Origin: CAVVGZ01 sp963841845
Lineage (GTDB): Bacteria; Chloroflexota; Anaerolineae; Anaerolineales; Anaerolineaceae
Direction of reading: 5' to 3'
NCBI GenBank assembly: GCA_963841845.1
Contig: CAWJEG010000009.1
Location: forward strand, 62,001 to 126,000
Length of the DNA: 64,000 bases
Part shown: positions 28,986 to 38,414 of the stretch, piece by piece
Layout: every line of letters starts with the position of its first letter
Position numbering within the stretch: position 1 is the stretch's first letter
Made by a program: the position numbers and the translations under genes
Notes under the pieces: generated by a model
Database searches by the model: none
Told to the model about the DNA's origin: nothing
The model's input: only the letters and a program-made list of their open reading frames with translations

Positions 28986-29747
28986 GACGGATTTAAGGTT
29001 TTGGGTAGGATTTGGTGTAATGGAAAGCCACGGGGTAGGCCTGTTCCAAATTCTACCCAACCTATAAATACTTTGCCCTGCCAGGAACATGCAGGACTTT
29101 GCCCTGCCAAAGAACGGCAGGACTCTGGCAGGCAGGACTACTCCCTGCCAGGAACACGCAGGACTACGCCCGACCAGCTAAAATTGCGGATGCAATGACA
29201 AACCGATCCTGACGCGAATGCACGTCAGGACTGACGCAAGTTAACGCGAAAGCCGGCGGGCGTTGCCTGGAGAAACGAATAGGGCTGCGGCAGGCGAATA
29301 TAGTTTAAAGAATGCCAGGATGCAGGGAATTACCAAAACCGCCAACCACGCCATTCCTTTAAGAGGGTGGCGAGAATGGCGGTTACCCGCAGGAGCTGGA
29401 AAACGAGCAGGCACGGCGCACCACATGGAGTGCGGGATGGGTAGCGGATTTCTGCCTGGACACGATTGAAGGGGCGGCGACGAAAAGGAGATCGGCTTTC
29501 AGGTTGTGAGTGGGGGACATTTTGATTTTAAAATCAAGGAATGTTTCAATGCTGTATTTTGAATCATGTTCTCCGATGTCACGGGGGCAGAAAAGGGAAT
29601 ATGTGAAGGGGGGGAGAGATTAGAAAAGGATTGATTTATTGCACCAGATACACATAGAAGAATTGTCAGGGTGATGATGGGATTGATTAAGCCTTTAACT
29701 GAAGGTAATACCGAATAATTTGGACCACCTGTTGTACAATATTTTAA
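28986..29747. other. GC-rich intergenic stretch with short repeats, no gene seen
   Basis: About 760 bases. The first part has repeated CCTGCC/GGCAGG palindromic units, listed separately. The rest has no credible coding frame. TACAAT at 29735-29740, seven bases before the ATG at 29748, suggests a nearly leaderless transcript for the helicase gene. Confidence 0.5.
29072..29166. repeat. Three imperfect palindromic repeats of about 26 bases
   Basis: Units begin near 29072, 29098 and 29139. Each has CCCTGCC followed by AGGAACA(T/C) or AAGAACG and then GCAGGAC, so each can fold into a short hairpin. They lie in a non-coding stretch and look like a small dispersed extragenic repeat family. Confidence 0.6.
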
Positions 29748-31724
29748 ATGAAACGTTATTATTTTTCCAGTACCATTTTGGAATTCCTTCAAGCAGATCC
29801 CGATTTAATTCTTGGTCGACTAGTTCAGAATCACGAGTTCCCTACAGAACAAACCCAACGGGATGCCTGGTTGGCGGAGATTTATCTATTAAAGCAAGCG
29901 TTAACCGGACATATAGGCTCGATTTATTTTGAGTACTCCATTCCGCGGATGGGGAAACGAATTGATGTTGTCTGCATTATCGGACCGGTAATTTTTGTTC
30001 TTGAGTTCAAAATCGGAGAAAAAAACTTTAACACAGATGCGATAGACCAGGTTACCGATTATGCACTCGATTTAAAAAACTTCCACGAAACAAGCCACGA
30101 CAGGTATGTAGTTCCAATATTAATTTCGACGAATACCCAAGAAGTTCCCTGCTCTATTGCCAGTACCCACCAAGATGAAAGGTTCCTTCTAACAATCAGG
30201 TGCAATGGAGAAATGCTAAAAGAAATCATACCTGCCGTTCTCTCATTTGTTGAAGGGGAGCCGATAGATCCTTTATTTTGGGAATCAGGCCGCTATTCCC
30301 CGACACCGACAATTGTCGAAGCCGCTATGGCGTTATACAGAGGGCACTCTGTGAGTGAGATTTCCAGAAGTGATGCCAGTGCTACCAACTTAAGTCAAAC
30401 AAGTGATCTACTAACCGAGATCATCCAGTATTCACGCAATCAATCCCAAAAGGCAATTTGTTTCGTGACCGGGGTTCCTGGTTCTGGGAAAACACTTATA
30501 GGCTTAAATATAGCCACCACCCATATTAATAAGGAAAGTGATCTATACAGCGTCTTTCTCTCTGGAAATGGTCCCCTGGTTGCTATTCTACGAGAGGCCT
30601 TAACCCGCAACAAAATCGTTACAGAAAGAGAACGGGGAAATATACTCAAAAAGGGCGCAGTGATGAGTGAAGTAAAAATGTTCATCCAGAATGTACATAA
30701 TTTTCGGGATGAATATCTAATAGACCATAAAGCTCCGCTGGAGCATGTTGTTCTGTTCGATGAAGCACAAAGAGCTTGGGATCTTGCCAAGACAGCTGAT
30801 TTCATGAACCGGAAAAAGAATAAACCAAATTTTCAATTTTCTGAACCCGAATATTTAATTTCCTGTTTGGATCGTCATAAGGATTGGGCTGTGGTCATTT
30901 GCCTGGTTGGTGGTGGACAAGAAATATATACAGGAGAAGCAGGTATCAGTGAATGGATCCGTGCCTTAGAGAAGTCATACCCAGAGTGGCAAATGTATGT
31001 CTCTCCCAATTTATCTGACAGTGAATATGGCGTCCAGGACCTGTTGAAAAAAATCGCCTTTAAGCGAATGGTTTCCTATAATAAAGAGTTGCATTTATCT
31101 GTGTCGATGCGATCCTTCCGGGCTGAGAATGTTTCTTTGCTCGTTAAACAAATACTCGATCTTGATGTAGATGAAGCAAGAAAAACATTTAGCATTAGTT
31201 CAGGATAAATATCCCATTGTCTTAACCCGTAATTTACAAGTGGCAAAGAATTGGTTAAAGGAGAGAGCGACGAGGATCCGAGCGTTATGGAATTGTTGTT
31301 TCCTCCCAAGCAGAGCGATTGAAACCATATGCGATAAATATCCATTCACCAACAGATCCAATTCACTGGTTTTTGGATGGCAAGGATGATGTGCGTTCTT
31401 CCTACTATTTAGAGGACGTGGCTACCGAATTTGATATTCAGGGGCTGGAATTGGATTGGTCTTGTGTCACCTGGGATGCAGATTTCCGGTATTCCGAATC
31501 GGGTTGGCAGCACAGGTCTTTTGTAGGAGATCGATGGCAACAGATCCATAAACCAGAACGCAAGAAATATCGAAATTAATGCATACCGAGTTCTACTGAC
31601 CCGAGCCAGGCAGGGAATGGTTATTGTGGTCCCTGAAGGGGATCCCCGGGACCCAACCCGAAATCCGGAATTTTACAATCCCACATTCAGCTACCTGAAA
31701 TCCATCGGGTTACCGGTAATTTAA
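29748..31724 (+). CDS. DUF2075 (Schlafen group 3-like) helicase with N-terminal PD-(D/E)XK-like motif (three +1 frame breaks)
   Basis: A reconstructed protein of about 655 residues. Residues 60-110 carry RIDVVC followed by FVLEFKIG, the D-ExK pattern of PD-(D/E)XK nucleases. The P-loop is GVPGSGKT near residue 245 and the Walker B is VLFDEAQRAWD. The main frame ends at 31208. Three single-base skips restore YPIVLTRNLQVAKNWLKERA, then RGSERYGIVVSSQAERLKP, then YEINAYRVLLTRARQGM, ending at 31724. Each restored joint is what the family has, so the gene was probably intact in the cell. DUF2075 proteins are proposed DNA/RNA helicases, and with a nuclease motif a defence role is possible. The end overlaps the convergent hydrolase gene by four bases. 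Confidence 0.8.
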
Positions 31725-32813
31725 CTCCCCATCCTTTGCAGGACATTTTCGATTTCAATCAGCGCCTTGAAGCTTTCCACCATCCTGGCGGTGTCGCCAA
31801 AATTCATGATGATATGGGCGTCCCTGGTAACGTCATAAAACAAATGGGTGGAGAGGATGCCAATATGGCCTTTAATTTTTGGCAGCTTTCCCAGCAGGAA
31901 GAAGAATTCCTTGAAGCGGATTTCCATCATCCCCCGGCCGTAATAAATCCCCTGCCTGAATTTGTGGCTGCAGGCATCCATGGTTTCCAGGGTGCTGCTT
32001 TGCAGCAGCCCTCCGCTGCGCAGTGCCTGGTTGAATTTAAGCAGGTCTGCGGTGGTGGAAATGATGCCTCCCCCGGACCAGTCACAGCTCAGGCTTTCAT
32101 ACCCGCTGACCTCCACGCCGTTAAACCAGATTGGTGCAAGCTTCTTTTTTGGCTTATTGACTGGATCGGAGTAGAACATCAGGTAGGAATCATTCATTTC
32201 CAGGGGGCGGAAAAACGCATCCCCCAGGTTTTCGGCAAAGGATTTTCCGGTAACTTTTTCGATGATCAAACCCAGCAGGATATAACCGGTATCCGAGTAG
32301 TTGAAGACCTTCCCGGGGATGCCGGCGGCGGATTGATTTTCCCGGGTATAATCGACCAATTTTTGAGGCGTCCAGTGCGCTGCCGGATTGGCCAGGATGT
32401 CCGTCCTGGAAGGATTTCCCGCCGGTGGTTTTGCCTTCGAAATAGTCGGCGATGCCGGAGGTGTGGCCTAAAAGGTGTTCAATGGTTACCTGCGGGGCGT
32501 AATCCAGGTTCCTGTAGACAAAAAGACGGTCCAATTCTGCCGTTGTGAAATACCTGGAAATTAAATCCTGCGGGGAGAGGAGCCCCTTTTCTGCAAGCAT
32601 GTAAATCAGGGAGGCGGTGAATACCTTGCCGATGCTGGCGATGTGGTAGGGCTGGCTGGAGGAGCCCGCAGGATAGGTGAAATCCAATTCCAACTCCCGG
32701 GAAACTATCCTGACCTGGAGCGGTTTATGCGGGTTCTTTGCCTGGATAGCTGCAAAATAGCGGTTCAAATGGCTGGCTGCCTGCCCGGGATTCATCGGTT
32801 TGAATAAATTCAT
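31721..32813 (-). CDS. Beta-lactamase-fold serine hydrolase (one +1 frame break)
   Basis: A class C beta-lactamase/DD-peptidase-like protein of about 363 residues without a signal peptide. The nucleophile motif SxxK is ASIGKVF near residue 60. The second motif reads YSD (FNYSDTGY) in place of YxN, and GHIG near the C-terminus stands for the third motif. The first frame leaves the protein after SFQD; skipping one G near 32400 restores DILANPAAHWTPQKLVDYT and runs to 31721. Such cytoplasmic members act as esterases or peptidases. It lies directly downstream of the response-regulator gene on the same strand, 26 bases away, so it may belong to the same transcript. Confidence 0.8.
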
Positions 32814-32838
32814 CGGAGATTTTTCCTTTGCATGCCGG

Positions 32839-33892
32839 TTACCCGATCACATCGTTGATCACCTGGCGCAAGGTGGCAATATCAAGATCCTTTTTATCCA
32901 GGAAGGCAACCGCACCGGACTGCAGCCCCTGGCGGTGGAATTCCCGGTCCGGATAGGCGCTGATGAGGATGATACGGGTCTGCGGGCGGATGGCTTTGAT
33001 GCGGCGGGTGCAGGTCAGGCCGTCCTCATTTCCCAGGACAATATCGATAAGGGCCAGCTGCAGTTCAACACCCCTGGCAATCTGGAGTGCATCCTCAATG
33101 CAGTCCGCTTCATAGATGGTTGTCCTCGGGGAAAGTTTGCCAATCATGCGCTGCAGCTGTTCCCGGTAGCGCATGTTATCATCCACCACCAGGATGGCTG
33201 AACTTTTTTGAAAGACAGGTGCAGGAATTGTCTCCTCCCTGGCAGCTTCCAGGCCGGATTTACCCAGGATTTGCGGGTAGCGCACAATGAAATTTACTGC
33301 TTCCAGACGGCTCTGGACACCCAGCAGTTTATAAATGCGGGTCAGGTGGTTCTCCACGGTTTTTACACTCAGACCTGTTTCCTGGGCGATGGATTTATTG
33401 TCCAGGCCCTGGTGAAGCAGTTTGAGCAGGTTGCGCTGGCGTGTGGTCAGGATGCGGGGTTGATGGTACGTAGCCAGGCTGGCCCACCAGCTTGCTGATC
33501 AGGCTGCTGGAGATCCAGCGTTCACCATCCAATACCCGCTGAACAGCCAGTTTAAGATCATTAAGCGGCTGGTCTTTCAGGTGATACCCGTTCACCCCGG
33601 CTCCCAACAATCCCTGGACGTAAATATCATCGTCGTAGGCACTGACCACCAGGATCTTCAGAGCGGGGTACAGGGAGCGAATCCGGCGAATGGCGGAGAT
33701 GGGTTCAAAGTCCGGCATGGTTACATCGATCAGCAGGCAGTCAATACTTTCCTGTGCCAGAACGGTAAACACCCTGGGACCGTTTCCAACCTCATCGATT
33801 ACCAGCAGGTTGGGTAACTCCTCGATCGTTTTGCGGATACCTGTGCGGACAATGGCGTGATCATCGGCAAGCAAAACACGAACTTCGTTCAT
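32839..33892 (-). CDS. Response regulator with REC-LuxR/HTH-REC architecture (one +1 frame break)
   Basis: The start is the ATG at 33892 (MNEVRVLLADDHAIV). The first receiver domain has the acidic pair DD, the phospho-Asp in LLIDVTMPD and Lys in YHLKDQP. The frame runs off near 33475. Skipping one base gives QPRILTTRQRNLLKLL and a complete LuxR/NarL helix-turn-helix (NKSIAQETGLSVKTVENHLTRIY). This frame continues without a stop into a second receiver domain with ILVVDDNMRYRE, phospho-Asp in LALIDIVLGNEDG and Lys in FLDKKD. So the DNA-binding domain sits between two apparently competent receivers, total about 350 residues. The divergent ABC-kinase fusion at 34118 is its likely partner. Confidence 0.82.
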
Positions 33893-34101
33893 GGTGTATT
33901 TATACCATAAAGGATAATTTGGACTGGTCAGGCTGATTTTTTTCAGAATGCGGGTTGTGATCCCTATAGAAAGCAATCCGCAGCAGACGGGGGAAATCCC
34001 TCATGAATCGATGAGCAGCGAACATTTGTGAGGCATACAGGAAACTTGTAATTAAGATCACAAAACTGCTCTGAAAACAATTTTAAGAGACTTGCGGGAT
34101 G

Positions 34102-34107
34102 TATAAT
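34102..34107 (+). promoter_or_regulatory. Probable -10 element of the ABC-kinase gene
   Basis: A consensus TATAAT ends 10 bases before the ATG at 34118, so the transcript would be leaderless or nearly so. No good -35 was found. AAGG touches the ATG. Confidence 0.4.
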
Positions 34108-34117
34108 CGAAATAAGG

Positions 34118-35740
34118 ATGAACCAGGAAAATTCCAAGCAACCTCTATTAAGGGTTTTAGACCTCGCCAAGTCTTTCGGCCCTCTGCCGGTTATCAAGGG
34201 GGTGAGTTTTGATATCATGCCGGGTGAAGTGGTCGGGTTGACCGGCAGTATTGGATCCGGTAAATCGGTGCTGGTTTCCCTTCTGGCCGGAAAGTACGAG
34301 CCCAACCTGGGGGAAATTTTTTACAAAAAAACAAAACTAAAATGGCCATTTGCTGTAAATCGTCTGGGGATCGGAGTCATCCATCAGGAGCCGACACTGG
34401 ATGACCTGCAGGATGTGGTAAGCAATATATTCCTTGGCAATGAAATTGGCCGCCCATCCTGGCTGGGCCCGTTGAAGGTGCTGGACACACACAGGATGAG
34501 AGAGGAAGCCAGGCGAATTTTGGCCCAGCTGGATGTGCAGATTGATTCCCTTCTTGAAGTTGTTGCCAATTTATCCGGTGAGCAGCGCCAGCTGATTGCC
34601 ATCGCCCGGGTGATGACAATCCAGGCGCAATTAATCATCATCGATGAGCCAACTGTTTTACTAAGCTATCCTTACCAGCAGCGCTTACTGGGGTTAATTC
34701 AGGACTGGCGCGAACAGGGTATTTCTGTCCTGTTCAGCAGCAATAACCTCGACCATCTCTTTGCTGTGACCGACCGGATTGTGGTGCTGCACCAGGGAAG
34801 CAAGGTGGCTGATGTGCAGACGGATGAAACGAACCGCGAAACAGTGGTAAGCCTGCTGCTTGGCACCGGAGAATACTCCAAACAGCTCCCCACACTGTGG
34901 GATTTTGACAGTTACAGTCAAATGCGCGAGCATACGGAGAAATTGCATTATCACCAGATGCTGCTCGGCAGGGACCTGGCCGGAGAGGCGTCGCTCACCC
35001 GGCAGCTTACCGAACAGCTTGCGGAACAGGTCCAGGCGCTGGATCAGACCATCCTGACCTTACTGGATGCCCAACGCAGGCTGCTCACGGAGCGCGAAGA
35101 AGAGCGCAAACATCTTGCCCGCGAACTGCACGACCAGATTATCCAGGATTTATTAAGCATCAATTATGAACTGGAAGGAATGGAAACTGAAGAGGGTGTT
35201 TCTCCTGTTCTGGCCGGAGATCTGACTGAAGTACGCCAGGGAATCCGTTTGCTGGTGGTAAGCCTGCGCCGTATTTGCGGAAACCTGCGACCGTTAACAA
35301 TTGACAGCCTGGGTTTAGGTGCTGCTCTCAAATCCCTATCCCGGGATTGGTCGGCGCGCACCGGTGTGAAGGTGGAAATCCAGATTGATGAGAACCTCGG
35401 ACGCCTGCCTGAAGCCACCGAATTATCCCTCTTCCGCATTGTTCAGGAAGGATTAAACAATGTATGGCATCACGCACATGCTTCCAAGGTAAAAATCGAT
35501 GTAGAACATAGTTCCCCGCGTACCCTGGTGGTCTCCGTCGAGGACAATGGCGAAGGGCTGAAAGAGAACATTGACCTTGCCAACCTGTCTGACAGCGGCC
35601 ATTACGGTCTGGTTGGAATCAGCGAACGTGTAGCACTGCTTGGCGGACGGTTCCGGCTGCAGCGGCTGCCAGAAGGCGGCTCCCTTTTGATTGTTGAAAT
35701 ACCGCATCCCAGGGTTGACGCTGTTCCGGAAATGAACTGA
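34118..35740 (+). CDS. Fusion of a sugar-type ABC ATPase domain with a NarL-type histidine kinase
   Basis: A 540-residue protein, continuous in one frame. Residues 10-245 are an ABC ATPase most like the first domain of RbsA/MglA/GguA. It has Walker A with K49 (GSIGSGKS), signature NLSGEQRQ and Walker B LIIIDEPT. The H-loop His position is Asn209 (FSSNNL). Residues 255-325 are helical. A HisKA_3 kinase follows with H338 in ARELHDQIIQDLL, an N-box (IVQEGLNNVWHHA), G1 (VEDNGEG) and G2 (GHYGLVGISER). There are no membrane segments, so it is cytoplasmic. It is divergent from the REC-HTH-REC gene and upstream of the sugar transporter, so it probably controls that transporter in response to an internal signal. 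Confidence 0.9.
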   Translation: MNQENSKQPLLRVLDLAKSFGPLPVIKGVSFDIMPGEVVGLTGSIGSGKSVLVSLLAGKYEPNLGEIFYKKTKLKWPFAVNRLGIGVIHQEPTLDDLQDVVSNIFLGNEIGRPSWLGPLKVLDTHRMREEARRILAQLDVQIDSLLEVVANLSGEQRQLIAIARVMTIQAQLIIIDEPTVLLSYPYQQRLLGLIQDWREQGISVLFSSNNLDHLFAVTDRIVVLHQGSKVADVQTDETNRETVVSLLLGTGEYSKQLPTLWDFDSYSQMREHTEKLHYHQMLLGRDLAGEASLTRQLTEQLAEQVQALDQTILTLLDAQRRLLTEREEERKHLARELHDQIIQDLLSINYELEGMETEEGVSPVLAGDLTEVRQGIRLLVVSLRRICGNLRPLTIDSLGLGAALKSLSRDWSARTGVKVEIQIDENLGRLPEATELSLFRIVQEGLNNVWHHAHASKVKIDVEHSSPRTLVVSVEDNGEGLKENIDLANLSDSGHYGLVGISERVALLGGRFRLQRLPEGGSLLIVEIPHPRVDAVPEMN

Positions 35741-35754
35741 ATACGCAACTCACC

Positions 35755-35790
35755 TTAGGGGGAAATCCCCTAATGGTTAGGGGGAATAGA
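35755..35790. promoter_or_regulatory. Dyad plus direct repeat upstream of the sugar-transport operon, possible operator
   Basis: TTAGGGG at 35755-35761 and its reverse complement CCCCTAA at 35767-35773 form a perfect 7-bp dyad with a 5-base centre. A further TTAGGGGG begins at 35778. The cluster of three half-sites between the kinase gene and the binding-protein gene is a good candidate binding site for the LuxR-type regulator encoded nearby. Confidence 0.45.
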
Positions 35791-35846
35791 GACTATTTTC
35801 ACCTTGATGAATTGTTATACTGAAAAATGACACAAATATTAATTCG

Positions 35847-35880
35847 CAGCCGAATGGCATTATTCTATCGGCTGGGGTTT
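35847..35880 (+). terminator. Possible intrinsic terminator after the kinase gene
   Basis: CAGCCGA at 35847-35853 pairs with TCGGCTG at 35868-35874, followed by GGGTTTTG. The loop is 14 bases and the T-run short, so strength is doubtful. Confidence 0.45.
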
Positions 35881-36046
35881 TGTTGTCAGGTCTGGCAAAT
35901 TCAAATCATCAGTCGCACTAACTGCCGAGAATTACTAATTTTTCTTGCACGAATATAGGATCGGAGGTAGCCAGAGAAGATTTACAAATTGCTTTTCCCC
36001 ACAAGTTCATTCATATTAACCCATTAATAAATGAGGAGGATAGTCC

Positions 36047-37236
36047 ATGTTTCACAAAAAATATTTGTTTATCTTATTATCTGTGCTGGTGATTGCGTCA
36101 ATGGCATTAAGCGCCTGCGCACCAGCCGCTACCGAGGCTCCTGCGGCACCCGCTGAGGAAGCCACAGCGCCAGCTGAAGCAGCCGCAGTAACCGGCAAGG
36201 TAGGCATCGTCCTGCCGACCAAGGATGAACCACGCTGGATCCAGGATGAGACCCGCTTCAAAGACGCACTGACAGCAGCCGGGTATGATGTCCAGATCCT
36301 GTTCAGCCAGGGTGACTCAGCCAAAGAGAAAGACAATGTTGAATCACTGATCAGCCAGGGCATCCAGGTCCTGATCATCTACCCCGCAGGACGGAGCGGC
36401 CGCAGCAGCAGCAGCGGATGCAGCCAGGGCAGCCGGTGTGAAGGTTATTTCGTATGACCGCCTGATCCTTGACACCGATGCAGTGGACTACTACGTGACG
36501 TTTGACAGCGTGGCAGTCGGCGAGGCATGGGGCAACTACCTGGTGGAGAACGCCAGCGGGACAGGCAACAACCTGTACCTGTATGCCGGGGCAGCCTCGG
36601 ACAACAATGCCTTCCTGTTCTTTGAAGGGGCATGGAATATACTGCAGCCGAAGATTGCAGACGGGACGTTTGTGATCAAGAACTCGAGCGAAGCGGTGGC
36701 GCTGCAGGACAAAGCCGAACTGACCCGTGAAGAGATGGCCAAGATTATCGGCCAGGTGACCACGGAGTGGAAGTTTGACGTGGCGAAGAACCTGGCGGAA
36801 GCCAACCTGACGAACGCCAAACCGGAAGACAAGGGCACGGTATTCATTCTGGCGCCGAATGACGGGACCGCGCGTGTCGATTGCGGATGTATTTGCGGCT
36901 GACAAGGATGTGACCAAGTACTTTATTACCGGTCAGGATGCCGAGAAAGCCTCCGTACAGTACATCATTGACGGAAAGCAGTCGATGACGGTGCTGAAGG
37001 ATGTGCGCACCCTGGTGGGAGATGCCATCACCGCGGCAATTGCCTACCTGTACGGCGGCACACCCGAACAGACCAACAGCTACAACAACGGCAAGATCGA
37101 TGTACCTGCCAAACCGTCTGCGATTGTGACAGTCACCAAGGACAACGTCCAGGCTGCCATCATCGATTCCGGGTACTATCCCGCCACCGATTTCACCGGC
37201 CTCGATGCTGGCAGCAGCGCCAGCGCCGGCCATTAA
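36047..37236 (+). CDS. ChvE-like sugar-binding lipoprotein, copy 1 (two +1 frame breaks)
   Basis: Periplasmic-type sugar-binding protein of the multiple-monosaccharide ABC transporter. GGAGGA precedes the ATG at 36047. The signal peptide ends in lipobox LSAC, followed by an Ala/Glu/Pro linker and VGIVLPTKDEPRW. Frame changes near 36388 (restoring QDGAAAAAAADAARAAGV) and near 36863 (restoring SIADVFAADKDV) lead to the C-terminal ATDFTGL. After that, where copy 2 stops with Pro, copy 1 runs on for ten Ala/Ser-rich residues into the joint with copy 2. Both breaks are of the extra-base type. Partner of the ATPase and permease downstream. Confidence 0.85.
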
Positions 37237-38255
37237 CCGGCAAGGTAGGCATCGTCCTGCCGACCAAGGATGAACCACGCTGGATCCAGGATGAGACCCG
37301 CTTCAAAGATGCACTGACAGCAGCCGGGTATGATGTCCAGATCCTGTTCAGCCAGGGTGACTCAGCCAAAGAGAAAGACAATGTTGAATCACTGATCAGC
37401 CAGGGCATCCAGGTCCTGATCATCTACCCCGCAGGACGGCACGGCCGCAGCAGCAGCAGCGGAAGCAGCCAGGGCAGCCGGTGTGAAGGTTATTTCGTAT
37501 GACCGCCTGATCCTGTGACACCGATGCAGTGGACTACTACGTGACGTTTGACAGCGTGGCAGTCGGCGAGGCATGGGGCAACTACCTGGTGGAGAACGCC
37601 AGCGGGACAGGCAACAACCTGTACCTGTATGCCGGCGCAGCCTCAGACAACAATGCCTTCCTGTTCTTTGAAGGGGCATGGAATATACTGCAGCCGAAGA
37701 TTGCAGACGGCACGTTTGTGATCAAGAACTCGAGCGAAGCCGTGGCGCTGCAGGACAAAGCCAAACTGACCCGTGAAGAGATGGCCAAGATCATCGGCCA
37801 GGTGACCACGGAGTGGAAGTTTGACGTGGCGAAGAACCTGGCGGAAGCCAACCTGACGAACGCCAAACCGGAAGACAAGGGCACGGTATTCATTTTGGCC
37901 CCGAATGACGGACGCAGCGCGTTCGATTGCGGACGTATTTGCGGCTGACAAGGATGTGACCAAGTACTTTATTACCGGTCAGGATGCCGAGAAAGCCTCC
38001 GTACAGTACATCATTGACGGAAAGCAGTCGATGACGGTGCTGAAGGATGTGCGCACCCTGGTGGGAGATGCCATCACCGCGGCAATAGCCTACCTGTCCG
38101 GCGGCACACCCGAACAGACCAACAGCTACAACAACGGGAAGATCGATGTACCTGCCAAACCGTCTGCGATTGTGACAGTCACCAAGGACAACGTCCAGGC
38201 TGCCATCATCGATTCCGGGTACTATCCCGCCACCGATTTCACCGGACTGCCATAA
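37233..38255 (+). pseudogene. ChvE-like sugar-binding protein, copy 2, without signal peptide (three +1 frame breaks)
   Basis: A second copy, nearly identical to the mature part of copy 1 (scattered third-position and a few coding differences). It starts at TGKVGIVLPTK directly after the end of copy 1, with no start codon, ribosome site or signal peptide. Frame changes occur at the same CCCCG run as in copy 1, at CTGTGAC near 37515 (copy 1 reads CTTGAC), and at the same GACGG position as in copy 1. It ends properly with DFTGLP and a stop. It is either a truncated tandem duplicate or the visible end of a misassembled repeat. Confidence 0.75.
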
Positions 38256-38347
38256 TACCGCAGACCGAGGAAAAGAATCAACTTTTCTGAAAAGGAAAAT
38301 CTTCTGAAATATTCAAAATGATTTTTCCTTAACCAAGTAAAATTAAA

Positions 38348-38383
38348 GGGCGAAACCAGGTTGGTATATGACTGGTTTCGCCC
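38348..38383 (+). promoter_or_regulatory. Strong 12-bp hairpin between binding-protein and ATPase genes
   Basis: GGGCGAAACCAG at 38348-38359 pairs perfectly with CTGGTTTCGCCC at 38372-38383 around a 12-base loop. No T-run follows. Hairpins in this position in transporter operons usually stabilise the upstream mRNA or partly stop transcription, giving more binding protein than ATPase and permease. Confidence 0.7.
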
Positions 38384-38414
38384 GGCAAATTTATCGAATC
38401 AAATGGAAGGTACT

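Noticed and set aside
29263..29469. Small open frame in the gap before the DUF2075 gene
   Set aside because: No ribosome site or domain, and a composition like the repeat-rich GC stretch around it.
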